Shown here piece by piece: positions 37,961 to 46,360 of a stretch of DNA of 64,000 nt. Numbering within the stretch: the first letter of the stretch is position 1; every line of letters begins with the position of its first letter. Origin of the DNA: a virus. The notes below the pieces were generated by a model that worked only from the letters and a program-made list of their open reading frames with translations, was not told the origin of the DNA and did not search any database. The stretch is from IMG/VR virus record IMGVR_UViG_3300041409_000157, positions 1 through 64,000 of that record; one strand, given 5' to 3'. Both the position numbers and the translations under genes were made by a program.

Positions 37961-38905
37961 TCAATTTACCGCTGTGGGACGACTTTGCAAGCCCGCTCTC
38001 TCAATGAACCGGCTTGGATGGTGAGACTCAATGGAATGGCTGTAATCGTTGGGCCGCTCTCCGCAGTGAGAAATGAAGAGCCGATTGCGGGCGCGAGTGA
38101 ACGCCACAAAGCAGATGCGGGTTTCTTCTTCCTCGCATCGTTTGGCTGGAAAAATCTCGTCCTCGAAGGCTGGGAGATACACGTCATTGGCTTCCAAACC
38201 CTTAAAAGAATGAATGGTGGACACCCTTACGCCACCACCCACCTGATCCTCCGGCTCCTCCTGAAGCATCGCGCAGGCGAGATCCGCAAGGTCGCTGCCT
38301 TCGGGCACGGTTGTGTGGAGCTTCTCCACGGCTTCGATGGTGGACTGGCTCATGGAAGCGCACGCCATGGCGTGTAAAGCCGCCTCCAGCGTGTTTCCCG
38401 GCAGCTTGACCACCTCGGATACGCTCCCCATCTGCGCTGCCGCTGCTGCCTTGGCCTTGCGTGCTGCCTCCGGTCCTGCCGCCATGGCCACGAAGGCCAG
38501 CGCCAGCCGGTCATTCTCAGGATTCGCGCACAGGCTCACCACGATCTGCGCCTTCTGCCATTCCTCCGGCTTGGCCTTCGCCTTGGGCTCCCGCACAGGA
38601 ATCCCCGCAGCGCGCAACCCCTCCACCCACACGTCCACCAGCTTGTTGGTGCGGAGCAGGACGGCGGCTTCTTCGTATGGGCACGAGCCACCATCTGCGT
38701 AGTGCGCTATACATAACGCTACAAGGGCAATCTCCTGCTGTTGGCTGAAGCATGTTCCCACCCTGACATCCCCTTCATGGCCCGTGAGGCTAACTGCCTG
38801 CATGTCCACCCGGTCGGGGGTGTGGCGGATGACTGCGTTGGCGGCATCCAGGATGCGCTGGCCGCAGCGGTAGCAGCCGGAGAGTTTGTAGAGGGTGGGT
38901 TTCAT
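37961..38905 (-). CDS. UvrD/PcrA-type helicase, C-terminal half
   Basis: ATG at 38905 overlaps the stop of the N-terminal half (ATGA). The 314-residue protein begins with KLSGCYRCGQRILDAANAVI (motif IV, where classic UvrD has N-Y-R-S), continues with VLLRTNKLVDVWVEGLRAAG and ends with VSTIHSFKGLEANDVYLPAF (motif V) and TRICFVAFTRARNRLFISHC (motif VI). With the N-terminal half it makes a complete superfamily 1A 3'-5' helicase. Together they would unwind DNA in repair, recombination or replication. Confidence 0.88.
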   Translation of the reverse strand: MKPTLYKLSGCYRCGQRILDAANAVIRHTPDRVDMQAVSLTGHEGDVRVGTCFSQQQEIALVALCIAHYADGGSCPYEEAAVLLRTNKLVDVWVEGLRAAGIPVREPKAKAKPEEWQKAQIVVSLCANPENDRLALAFVAMAAGPEAARKAKAAAAAQMGSVSEVVKLPGNTLEAALHAMACASMSQSTIEAVEKLHTTVPEGSDLADLACAMLQEEPEDQVGGGVRVSTIHSFKGLEANDVYLPAFEDEIFPAKRCEEEETRICFVAFTRARNRLFISHCGERPNDYSHSIESHHPSRFIERAGLQSRPTAVN

Positions 38906-39711
38906 ATAGCCTCCAAGCACATCTTTCCAAACCTCTCCGACGCACCCCTGAAGGACATGATGCGCTGGTCGGCATCCCCACAAAAGTAACGGTTCACCAC
39001 CGGCATCTCCTCGTAAATGCAGAAGTCCATGTCCGAGCTGTCCTGCGCTTCATCTACGACCAGATGCTCAAATTGGAACGGCCACTTCCCGGCACGAATC
39101 ATCATCAGTCCACAGCGGAGAATCCCGTCGTAGTCGATCACCCCGGCATCCACCATCTTCTGCTGGTAATAGGCCGCGATGATGTCCACCTTGTCAGCAG
39201 GCTCCAGCGCATCCATCACCCGCGCCGCCCTCTCCCGCACCTCCTTCAGCGAACCCTTGTAGCGAATCTCCGCCATCGACTCCTTGAGCAGCTCCTCCGC
39301 CCCAGCTTCGTTGAGCACGCTGGGAGGCGAGGAGTAGCCACAGACGGAGGGGGTCTTGCGGATGGCCTTCAGGAGAAGTTGGTGGAGCGTTCCAGCGTGC
39401 GCCAGCTTGAGTGGGCATCCTCGGCAGTTGGGACATTGGAACGAATACGCCTCGGGAGATACTCCTGGATCAACGCCCGTAACGACACCGCTTCCACCGC
39501 AGGTCTTGCACTGCAACCGCTCCTGAATCTCCTTCGCCGCAGCATGGGTGAAAGTCACCACACAGATGCGCTCTGGAGATACGCCGGACTGAATCAGGTG
39601 GTGGATGCGCTCGACGATGACGCGGGTCTTGCCGCTGCCGGGGCAACTTGACACCACCACGCATGGCTCGGTGGCGGTTACGGCGGCGAGCTGTTCGGGG
39701 GAGAGGGTCAT
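38902..39711 (-). CDS. UvrD/PcrA-type helicase, N-terminal half
   Basis: A 269-residue protein: LSPEQLAAVTATEPCVVVSS (Q motif), CPGSGKT at 23-29 (Walker A), VVTFTHAAAKE (Ia), HLVVDEAQDSSD (II) and FCGDADQRIMSFRGA (III), then stop. A zinc-finger-like insert, CKTCGGSGVV...CPNCRGC, lies after motif Ia at about 68-97 and is unusual for the family. The frame ends between motifs III and IV and the rest is in the next gene. The split is precise and coupled, so it may be functional. Confidence 0.88.
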   Translation of the reverse strand: MTLSPEQLAAVTATEPCVVVSSCPGSGKTRVIVERIHHLIQSGVSPERICVVTFTHAAAKEIQERLQCKTCGGSGVVTGVDPGVSPEAYSFQCPNCRGCPLKLAHAGTLHQLLLKAIRKTPSVCGYSSPPSVLNEAGAEELLKESMAEIRYKGSLKEVRERAARVMDALEPADKVDIIAAYYQQKMVDAGVIDYDGILRCGLMMIRAGKWPFQFEHLVVDEAQDSSDMDFCIYEEMPVVNRYFCGDADQRIMSFRGASERFGKMCLEAI

Positions 39712-39714
39712 TTG

Positions 39715-40491
39715 TTATGCCGCATCATCACGCCCTCGCAGTTTCGAGAGCCTTTGAGCAGCGATTGTGCAGTATTCATGGTTGATTTCGATGCCGATGG
39801 ATTTGCGTCCTTCCAGACGAGCGGCCACCAGTGTTGAGCCGACGTCGCAGAACGGGTCGAGCACGGTTTCCCCGATCACGGATGATGATTCGATGAGTTG
39901 TCGGAGCAGCATCACTGGCTTCTCGGTTGGATGCTTTGTCACCGCGCCGCCCTGAGTTCGCTGCACCCTTAACACGCTGCCCTTCCGCATTCTGGCGGAC
40001 AGGTTTCCATAGCCTTTGGCGCGGTTCGCGGCACTGAGTTCATACACACCGAAGGTTATCGGCTCGTGCTCCGTTCCCCACGGCGATTGCAGGTCCCCCA
40101 TGCCGATGATTCCTTTGTCCCAGATGAGTTCGGTTACTCCGCACAGTGGCAGGTTTCCAATTTCCAGCTTCCCGAAGATGTAGGCGTGTCGGCCTCTGCG
40201 GAGTTGGCGGATGGCCGTTTCCAGCACAGCGAGCACACCGCCCGCATCTACTGCCTTGTCGTTTGCGATGGCATCGAAGCGTTGTTTGCGATTGTTGCTC
40301 CGGTATTCCACGCCGTAGGGCGGGTCAGTCACCAGCACGTCAGCGGTCACGTTTGGCAGCACATCGGCAGCGTCGGCGCAGTAGAGCGTTGTCCATTCGT
40401 CCTCGTAGAATGCGGCATAACCCGACGCTGGAGCGAATGACTGCCCCGCCACGTTGTCCGCGAGTTCGAGAGTCTGTTGAGGAGTAGTCAT
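39715..40491 (-). CDS. DNA N6-adenine/N4-cytosine methyltransferase (beta-class order)
   Basis: A 258-residue protein. VLVTDPPYGVEY (DPPY at 56-59, motif IV) comes before TEKPVMLLRQLIE and ETVLDPFCDVGSTLVAARLE (motif I, with Asp in the usual Gly position of DPFxGxG), giving the beta-class order. It would methylate an exocyclic amine of A or C in a short target site. The target domain lies between (about 60-190). Probable role: protect phage DNA. Stop-start overlap with the SbcC-like gene. Confidence 0.85.
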   Translation of the reverse strand: MTTPQQTLELADNVAGQSFAPASGYAAFYEDEWTTLYCADAADVLPNVTADVLVTDPPYGVEYRSNNRKQRFDAIANDKAVDAGGVLAVLETAIRQLRRGRHAYIFGKLEIGNLPLCGVTELIWDKGIIGMGDLQSPWGTEHEPITFGVYELSAANRAKGYGNLSARMRKGSVLRVQRTQGGAVTKHPTEKPVMLLRQLIESSSVIGETVLDPFCDVGSTLVAARLEGRKSIGIEINHEYCTIAAQRLSKLRGRDDAA

Positions 40492-42374
40492 ACAGTCCTC
40501 ACATCCACCAGTTCCACGCCCTCCACCCCCTCAAGTTCCTTACCCCGCACAATGCACCCAAGGCATTGCGTGATGACACCCGACTCAATCGCCTTGCGGA
40601 TGTCCTGGAAGAGCGGCCCAAGGCGCTTGGCCTCCACGTTGTCCAGATTATCCAGCAGGAGCACCCGCAGCGGAGAACCGCTCGCACCAGCCAGCGCCGC
40701 GCACACCGCCGCTGAAGCAATCATGCGGTCGCTCTCGTTAAAGCTACGCAGGGCGATGAACTTGCGGCCCTTCCACCGGCCGATGCGCTGCTCGTGATAC
40801 GCCAGCGGGGTTTCGAGCACGGTCCCGGCGATGGCGTTTGCGCTGGCGAGGATTGGCCCGATGGCTTTGTCCACGGCTTCCGCCTGAAGCTCATCCACCA
40901 GCTTCTTCACCTCGCGCCACGCCTCGGACTCTTTCGCCACGCGGTCAGCCTCCTCCGCTGCCTTGAGCTTGGCGGCAATTTCACCCTTTGCGGCATTGGC
41001 TTGGCGGACTTCCAGGGTGAGGGGCTGGATGCGCTGCTGGAGAGCGACAATCTCGTTCTCGCATTCGTTCAGCCCGCTGTCTGGAGCCAGCTCAACGACG
41101 TCAGCCAAAGATTCCAGCTCCCCGCGCAGGCGTTCAGCCACCCGTTCATCGGCATCCAGTTGCTTCAGATGGTCCTGCAAGACCCGCAGGTCAGCCTTCA
41201 GAGCCTCAAACGTGCTGGCCGCACCGCGCCCAGAGGACTCAAGGTCCTTCACCAGTCGCACTCGTGAAGCATGAGCCTCAACGGAAACCTTCCGCTCCTG
41301 CTCCAGCTTCAGAAGCACGGCGTCGCTCCACCCCTCGGTGGCGGTGCCGCAGAGCGGGCAGGAAATCTTGTTGTCCAGATGGCTCTGCTTCTTCTCGTTG
41401 TCCAGCAGGGCCGCAGCCAGAGCGGCAATCGTTGCGCGCTCAGTGTGGATGGACAACTTGATCTCGGACACCCTATCTCCTGCGCTGCACACGCACTGCT
41501 CAAGTAACGCGATCCTGACCAGCAGTTCCTCCCGGCGTTCAGTGACTGCCGCACTCCCCGCCAGATGCGTCTCCAGCTCCACCTTCCGGGCATACCGGGT
41601 CCACGCCTGCTGGAGGGCCGATTCCACCGCCTGCTTCCGTGCGGCCAGCTCGGAGAGCTTCCGGTTCAACTCCGCCAGTTGCTTCTCCGCAGCGCTGTTC
41701 ACGAGCTGCTTGGCTTGGGCGCGAAGCTGGGTGAGTCCTTCCAGGGTTGCCGTCATGCGCTTGGCCGCAGCCTGCGTCTCGCTGCACCGCTTCTTGGCCA
41801 CCTCCGCGAAGGTATCCAGCCATTCAGGTGCCGTGACGCTGCCGCTGAGGGTCTTCCAGTGGTTGAGGATTTCATCCGTCACCTTGATGACGGCTTCCTG
41901 CGCGGCAGTGTCGTGCTCCTTCAACTCCAGCGTGCGCGCCTTGGCAGCCAGCACCGGCCCGAACTTCTCCTCGCAACCGCTCAGGCGGAAGGCCAGCTTC
42001 ACGCGCTCCCGGTCGGAGAGCTTGAAGTATTCGCTGGCGTCAATACAGAGGGGGATGACCTTGCCGGGGAGCTTGCCCTGCTCGATGCACTTCACCGTCT
42101 TGTCATCGCCACTCCAAGTGCGGGACATGGAGGTGCCATCGCTGAACACTGCGCTGACCCCCATCGTGGAGCCGCTCCCGTAGGCTTCCAGCAGGTCGCA
42201 GTTCATGCGCTTCACCTCAGCGTTGGGGTGATAGCCGAACAGCGCGAGCGGGACCGCGTCGAGTCGTGCCGACTTGCCGTGCCCGTTGGGGGCGTGGAAC
42301 ACGGTGATTGGCGACAGTTCGTGTGTGAAGGAAAGACCCTTCAGGCCGGTCGCGGAGATGTGGGTGATGTTCAT
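40488..42374 (-). CDS. SbcC/Rad50-like ATPase
   Basis: Start set at the ATG at 42374 (MNITHISATGLKGLSFTHEL), where the conserved domain begins; the frame is open to 42641 through a repeat. The 628-residue protein has APNGHGKS at 28-35 (Walker A), long coiled coils (about 170-300 and 370-480), a CPLCGTATEGW zinc-hook-like turn near 305, and LRVLLLDNLDNVEAKRL (Walker B) near 575. This is the Rad50/SbcC ABC-type ATPase plan. No SbcD nuclease is visible, but the nearby VRR-NUC could act in its place. Likely role in DNA ends and recombination. Confidence 0.82.
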   Translation of the reverse strand: MNITHISATGLKGLSFTHELSPITVFHAPNGHGKSARLDAVPLALFGYHPNAEVKRMNCDLLEAYGSGSTMGVSAVFSDGTSMSRTWSGDDKTVKCIEQGKLPGKVIPLCIDASEYFKLSDRERVKLAFRLSGCEEKFGPVLAAKARTLELKEHDTAAQEAVIKVTDEILNHWKTLSGSVTAPEWLDTFAEVAKKRCSETQAAAKRMTATLEGLTQLRAQAKQLVNSAAEKQLAELNRKLSELAARKQAVESALQQAWTRYARKVELETHLAGSAAVTERREELLVRIALLEQCVCSAGDRVSEIKLSIHTERATIAALAAALLDNEKKQSHLDNKISCPLCGTATEGWSDAVLLKLEQERKVSVEAHASRVRLVKDLESSGRGAASTFEALKADLRVLQDHLKQLDADERVAERLRGELESLADVVELAPDSGLNECENEIVALQQRIQPLTLEVRQANAAKGEIAAKLKAAEEADRVAKESEAWREVKKLVDELQAEAVDKAIGPILASANAIAGTVLETPLAYHEQRIGRWKGRKFIALRSFNESDRMIASAAVCAALAGASGSPLRVLLLDNLDNVEAKRLGPLFQDIRKAIESGVITQCLGCIVRGKELEGVEGVELVDVRTV

Positions 42375-42382
42375 AATTATTC

Positions 42383-42573
<191 letters not shown>

Positions 42574-42597
42574 AAGATTCGGAGAGAATTGCGGCGT

Positions 42598-42951
42598 TCA
42601 CTTCTGACTCCTTGGCATTGAGAATGCGACTTGGTGGGCATCCAGCACAGCGCCTCGCCCGATGATTACGCGTGCGGAATTCGGGTATGGCTCCACCTCG
42701 GAGAACTCGCCCTTTTCGATGGCTTGAGCGAAACGCCCATCGTCAGCGATCCACGCGGCGTCAGTGAGCACCAGCTCATGCTCATGCACTTCGACGAGCG
42801 TGCCGGTGTAGTGATGAGTCACGGTGCGGATGAAGTAATTCTTCCCGACAACGTATGGAGACGTGTCGGGTGTAACTGCCTGCTTAGAGATTGGGCCGAA
42901 CAGGGCCTGCACCTCCATGACTTGACCGATGGTGAGTTCAGAGATTTTCAT
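42598..42951 (-). CDS. Conserved phage protein of unknown function (117 aa)
   Basis: A 117-residue protein with SPYVVGKNYFIRTVTHHYTG, VHEHELVLTDAAWIADDGRF and YPNSARVIIGRGAVLDAHQV. I recall this protein (VGKxYxIRTVT, LVLxDAAWIADxGRF) as a frequent unnamed phage gene of early regions. Function unknown. Confidence 0.75.
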   Translation of the reverse strand: MKISELTIGQVMEVQALFGPISKQAVTPDTSPYVVGKNYFIRTVTHHYTGTLVEVHEHELVLTDAAWIADDGRFAQAIEKGEFSEVEPYPNSARVIIGRGAVLDAHQVAFSMPRSQK

Positions 42952-42981
42952 AAGGTTTCTGTATTACGCAAATCGTTCAGA

Positions 42982-43797
42982 TCAAAACGGAACTTCAGAA
43001 TCGGCTTCCCCGTTGTTCGCCTCAGCATCCGCCGCGGCGTGATCCGCGGGCGGCTCATCCTGCTCGGGCTCCGGCTGCGGCGTGCTGGCCGGAGCGGCAC
43101 CCGTCACAGCCTGCTCCGTCTTGGTGCGCGCGAAGTATTGCTTGAGGTAGTTCTGGAGGGTGACGTCGAGGGCTTTGGCCTGAGCTTCGGCTTCCTCAGA
43201 GGCTGGCGTGAGGGAGAACACCGGGGTGCGATACTTCACCGCCCCGGTCTTGCCCTCAGCGAAGGCCGTGATGCGGATGGCCTGAAGGTAATACTCCTTG
43301 ATGTCCGCTTCACCCACCCGCCGGGTGGCGCACTTGTAGCGGAACTCCGACCACGCATGGAGCGCGGCACCCTTGAAGCGGATGCTCCCAAGCTGGAGCG
43401 GCCCTTTCGGGTCTGGCCGGTAGGCGATGTAGAGGTTCGCGTTGAAGCGGCCATCCGCAGCGTTCACCACGTCCTTGATCTGGGAGTAGAGGCCGGAGGC
43501 GATGACGCCACCCTTGAAGGACTTCACGACCATCACATCGGCGCGCACGTCACGCACCTCGTTGGAGGTGATGCCACACTTGTGCTTGCCGTCGTAGCCG
43601 TCGATGCAGGAAAGCTCGTCGATGAGCAGGAAGGTGACCGGCAGCGGGACGCGGCGGCGTGCGCCGGGCTTGGCGTCGCCACTGTTCTGGACGGACTTGT
43701 CCCAGAAGGAAAGCATTCCGCCATCGGCCCCGCCTTCCCACTCGAACCAGCGGGTGCAGGGGTGAATTACTTGTGACTGTGGAGCTGAACGACTCAT
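42982..43797 (-). CDS. Single-stranded DNA-binding protein candidate
   Basis: A 271-residue protein: beta-rich N-terminal two thirds (VPLPVTFLLIDELSCIDGYD, SGLYSQIKDVVNAADGRFNA, VKYRTPVFSLTPASEEAEAQ) and an acidic, Pro/Ala-rich tail ending SEVPF. An acidic tail with a terminal hydrophobic dipeptide is the mark of phage and bacterial SSB proteins. It sits between recombination-type genes. The assignment rests on tail, size and context. Confidence 0.65.
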   Translation of the reverse strand: MSRSAPQSQVIHPCTRWFEWEGGADGGMLSFWDKSVQNSGDAKPGARRRVPLPVTFLLIDELSCIDGYDGKHKCGITSNEVRDVRADVMVVKSFKGGVIASGLYSQIKDVVNAADGRFNANLYIAYRPDPKGPLQLGSIRFKGAALHAWSEFRYKCATRRVGEADIKEYYLQAIRITAFAEGKTGAVKYRTPVFSLTPASEEAEAQAKALDVTLQNYLKQYFARTKTEQAVTGAAPASTPQPEPEQDEPPADHAAADAEANNGEADSEVPF

Positions 43798-43825
43798 GTG
43801 TTTTGTTTTTTAGGGTTGCTGAAAA

Positions 43826-44356
43826 CTAGGCCGCGACTTCGATGAGCTTCTTGCCGTTCATGTGGTCGAGCACAAGCTGGAGTGCGGTGCGGGAGGACTT
43901 GTCCGAAAGGAGTGCGTTGACCCGCTGCATAGAGTCGCCGCGCTGCTCCAGCTTTTCGCGGATTTCCTTCACGAGGTCGGCCCGCTCGTAGCGGACCATC
44001 TGCTTCTCCAACTTCAGGCGCTCAATCAGCGCGGCCTTCACATCGCCCGGCAACAGGTTGAAGATTTCGTCGAATTTGACACTCACGTAGCTGACGCCGG
44101 AGGTTGAGTGCTGATAGCCGAGATTGTAAACGATGCTGGCTTCCGGCACAGCGCCACGCTTGAGAACAAACTTCAGCAACGCCTTCTTGATGGAAACGGA
44201 GAGCTTTTCGATCTTCACCTTCAGGTCAGCGTTTTTTTTGTTGATCTCCTGAATGCGAAGCTGAACAAGCGCCTCGACAATTTCAGACTTGGTGGGCTTG
44301 GGTTGGACCGCCTGCTGGACAGCGGGCGGAATGAATGGTGTGATTGCGGTAGTCAT
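43826..44356 (-). CDS. Coiled-coil protein of unknown function (176 aa)
   Basis: A 176-residue protein with a Pro-rich start, then LRIQEINKKNADLKVKIEKL (coiled coil) and FDEIFNLLPGDVKAALIERL, EKQMVRYERADLVKEIREKL. It is next to the SSB-like gene and might be part of the recombination set, but no family is recognised. Overlaps the upstream small gene by ATGA. Confidence 0.6.
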   Translation of the reverse strand: MTTAITPFIPPAVQQAVQPKPTKSEIVEALVQLRIQEINKKNADLKVKIEKLSVSIKKALLKFVLKRGAVPEASIVYNLGYQHSTSGVSYVSVKFDEIFNLLPGDVKAALIERLKLEKQMVRYERADLVKEIREKLEQRGDSMQRVNALLSDKSSRTALQLVLDHMNGKKLIEVAA

Positions 44357-44547
44357 TTGGGGGTTTGTTTCTGCGGTTTACGAACGAGAGCTTTCCTGAC
44401 CTCTGGGATGCCGATAAGCAGGGCCATGTTGGCGATCATGGAGGCGCTCAGCTTGCGACCGGTAGCGCGCTCCACATCGGAAATGATGGCCTTGACCTTC
44501 TCTGCCCCCTGCGGGTCGATCCTGATTTGGATGCTCTCTGCGTTCAT
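44353..44547 (-). CDS. Small basic protein, possible DNA-binding (64 aa)
   Basis: A 64-residue protein: ESIQIRIDPQGAEKVKAIIS (strand then helix), GRKLSASMIANMALLIGIPE, VRKALVRKPQKQTPK. The strand-helix-helix plan fits a ribbon-helix-helix repressor. It is the first gene after the box at 44573-44586, a sensible place for a self-regulating repressor. Confidence 0.6.
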   Translation of the reverse strand: MNAESIQIRIDPQGAEKVKAIISDVERATGRKLSASMIANMALLIGIPEVRKALVRKPQKQTPK

Positions 44548-44572
44548 CTGGGTGCAGAGTGGGGCAGAATGA

Positions 44573-44586
44573 TTCTGCCGTCAACA
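44573..44586 (-). promoter_or_regulatory. GTTGACGGCAG box before the 44547 gene
   Basis: Minus-strand TGTTGACGGCAGAA, a variant of the recurrent AGTTGACGTCA box, about 26 bases before the ATG. It overlaps an inverted repeat GGCAGAATGATTCTGCC (44564-44580), which could be an operator. Confidence 0.45.
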
Positions 44587-44615
44587 TCCTTTTTACGAAT
44601 TCTTGAAAAAGAATC

Positions 44616-45098
44616 CTACCGGCGTGCGCGGGCCGTCCAGTAGGAGTCCAATGCGCGGCGGATTTCACGGGCCAGAGCGTCCCCGGTAAGTTCGGATTTA
44701 TTGATGAATCCCGAGGCTCCCAGCGCACGCATCTCCTTCTCCACATCGTAGTAGCCGGAGACGCAGAGAAATGGCAGCTCGTAGGAATGCTCCCGCCACA
44801 TCCTCACTAAATCCGCTGCCGTGCCGCCATCCAGCCTGTAGTCCAGCACGGCCAGATCGTAACACCTGGTGGCAATCATCGCCATGGCCTGCCCCACCGA
44901 CTCCGCCATCTCCACTTGGCAGGAGCGCAGCGCCGGAAGCCGGAATAAATGCGTGAAGCACAGGCGCATGTCGTATTCGTCCTCCACCACGAGCACGCTG
45001 GCAGGCTCCACCTTTTCCGACGTGTCCCCAAACACTCTCCGCTCGCACTCATGGGCGGCGCGGGACAGGAAATGCGAATGCGACAGCGCGGTGGTCAC
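44616..45098 (-). CDS. Stand-alone response-regulator receiver protein
   Basis: GTG at 45098 overlaps the upstream TGA. The 160-residue protein has a 30-residue leader and a receiver domain: SVLVVEDEYDM (acid pair E39-D40), LAVLDYRLDGG (phospho-acceptor Asp86), LCVSGYYD (Ser114), FINKSELTG (Lys134). No output domain follows and no histidine kinase is in the window. A CheY-like protein in a phage lysis/virion region could intercept host signalling; that is inference. Downstream neighbour on the transcript is a gap before 44547. Confidence 0.88.
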   Translation of the reverse strand: MTTALSHSHFLSRAAHECERRVFGDTSEKVEPASVLVVEDEYDMRLCFTHLFRLPALRSCQVEMAESVGQAMAMIATRCYDLAVLDYRLDGGTAADLVRMWREHSYELPFLCVSGYYDVEKEMRALGASGFINKSELTGDALAREIRRALDSYWTARARR

Positions 45099-45394
45099 TT
45101 CCAAAAGTGGTTGAAGATGAAGCTTACCGCAACCCCTCCACCGGAACCAATCAGGCAGCACATCCAGTAGGCCCCCTTGGCCTGCTGCTTGGCTTCCTCG
45201 TGCTTGGCCACCACCGTCATCAGGCTGTTCACATTCTCCGTCAGGGCGTGAAGCTTAGTCGTCAGGACGCGCACGGATTCCTGCAAGCCCACCCGACCGC
45301 CATCAGCGGAGGATTCTAGGGCGTTGAGAATCTTGAGCAGCGTCTCCTGATGCTGGTGCTCCAAGGCGGTGATGCGGCGCTCTAAGTCGTTCAT
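45095..45394 (-). CDS. Coiled-coil protein with C-terminal membrane span (XhlA-like)
   Basis: A 99-residue protein. Residues 1-70 form a coiled coil (MNDLERRITALEHQHQETLL, TKLHALTENVNSLMTVVAKH); residues about 76-95 (AYWMCCLIGSGGGVAVSFIF) are one membrane span. This N-coil/C-span plan is that of hemolysin XhlA-type lysis accessory proteins; an i-spanin would be the reverse. It follows a lipoprotein gene with an ATGA overlap and belongs to the lysis cluster. Confidence 0.65.
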   Translation of the reverse strand: MNDLERRITALEHQHQETLLKILNALESSADGGRVGLQESVRVLTTKLHALTENVNSLMTVVAKHEEAKQQAKGAYWMCCLIGSGGGVAVSFIFNHFWK

Positions 45395-45525
45395 CGTGCA
45401 ACCGGGGTGCGCGGCAGCAGGATGTCGCCGTCGGGTTGGGTGGTCTTACAGCCACTGATCGCGCACGCGGATACCGCGAGCCACAGCATCAGCCAGCTTC
45501 GTGCGCTGACGGTTTTGAGATTCAT
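45391..45525 (-). CDS. Short lipoprotein, o-spanin (Rz1)-like
   Basis: An ATG at 45525 opens a 44-residue frame: SWLMLWLAVSACAISGCKTT has a hydrophobic h-region and a lipobox (AISGC), followed by a short Pro-containing mature part (LLPRTPVAR). Its first 80 bases lie out of frame inside the 3' end of the 45970 gene, and its stop overlaps the next start (ATGA). Small Pro-containing lipoproteins nested in a lysis gene are the hallmark of Rz1-type outer spanins, which fuse inner and outer membranes. Confidence 0.7.
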   Translation of the reverse strand: MNLKTVSARSWLMLWLAVSACAISGCKTTQPDGDILLPRTPVAR

Positions 45526-45970
45526 AGGCATGGAGGGTTACATCGTCGATGGTGAGCTTGGAAGGGTCCGCCACACGCTTGTGCGTGCCGACGGTGAGCA
45601 GTTGATGGCCGCCCGGTCCCGGAACGTCATTCAGCACGTAGCCGCCGGGAATAGTGATCTTCGTGTAGAGCGCCCCGGCCCGGCAGTCCACGTCGCCCAC
45701 CAGCTTGCGCATGGCGGTGGCGAACTGAATGCCGCAGTGCTCGGAGATTTCATCGCAGGTGCCCCGCACGGCGGAGTTCTCCAAAGGCTGATTGCGTTCC
45801 TCACGATAGCGCACAACGTAATCCCACCAGAATGGGTTGAAGGTGTCGTCCAGCCACTCCTCCTCGAAGATGAACACCTGACCAGACGCCTTCATCTCCG
45901 GCCATGGGTCATCCAGATCACCGCAGGCGGTGGCCATGAGCATCTGCCACTCGAATGTGTTGATGAACAT
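45446..45970 (-). CDS. Protein of unknown function in the lysis cluster (174 aa)
   Basis: A 174-residue acidic protein: MFINTFEWQMLMATACGDLD, FIFEEEWLDDTFNPFWWDYV, GTCDEISEHCGIQFATAMRK, GALYTKITIPGGYVLNDVPG. No muramidase, amidase or peptidase motif is obvious, though the position between holin and spanin genes is where an endolysin would be. Left without function. Confidence 0.6.
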   Translation of the reverse strand: MFINTFEWQMLMATACGDLDDPWPEMKASGQVFIFEEEWLDDTFNPFWWDYVVRYREERNQPLENSAVRGTCDEISEHCGIQFATAMRKLVGDVDCRAGALYTKITIPGGYVLNDVPGPGGHQLLTVGTHKRVADPSKLTIDDVTLHAYESQNRQRTKLADAVARGIRVRDQWL

Positions 45971-45973
45971 GTG

Positions 45974-46360
45974 TCAGAGGGATTTGGCCACGCGCTGGTT
46001 GAAGGACACGTTGCCGGGTGACGCTGCCGTGGTCTTCGCCCCGGTGAGACTGTCCTTAAAGCTGGCCAGCACCTTGGGTTGCAGCTCAGGTGGCACGATC
46101 TCAGCAACCCCCTTCTTCAGCGCGACTCCAGAAGCCTCTGCCGAGAGCGGCTTCGTGAAGGTCACCTCGATGAGGTTCTGGAGCTTGGATTGGTAGGGCT
46201 GAATCTCCTTCACGGACTGGCCCAGCTCCTGCACCCCGAAGGAGAGCGCGAGCTTGGCACCTGCTTTGAGCACATCCTGCGTGCCCGGCGAGAGGCTGTT
46301 CCACGTTTCGCAGCCGTTAAGGAGCAGGAGGAGCGGGAGGGCCAGGAGGAAGCGTTTCAT
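45974..46360 (-). CDS. Putative lipoprotein (128 aa)
   Basis: Start at the ATG at 46360. MKRFLLALPLLLLLNGCETW is a lipoprotein signal with lipobox LLNGC. The mature part is helical (VLKAGAKLALSFGVQELGQS). It starts within the 3' end of the holin-like gene. It may be a spanin-type or envelope protein; family not recognised. Confidence 0.75.
   Translation of the reverse strand: MKRFLLALPLLLLLNGCETWNSLSPGTQDVLKAGAKLALSFGVQELGQSVKEIQPYQSKLQNLIEVTFTKPLSAEASGVALKKGVAEIVPPELQPKVLASFKDSLTGAKTTAASPGNVSFNQRVAKSL

Noticed and set aside
45446-45970. Endolysin
   Set aside because: Expected by position, but no catalytic motif of a known muralytic family could be seen.
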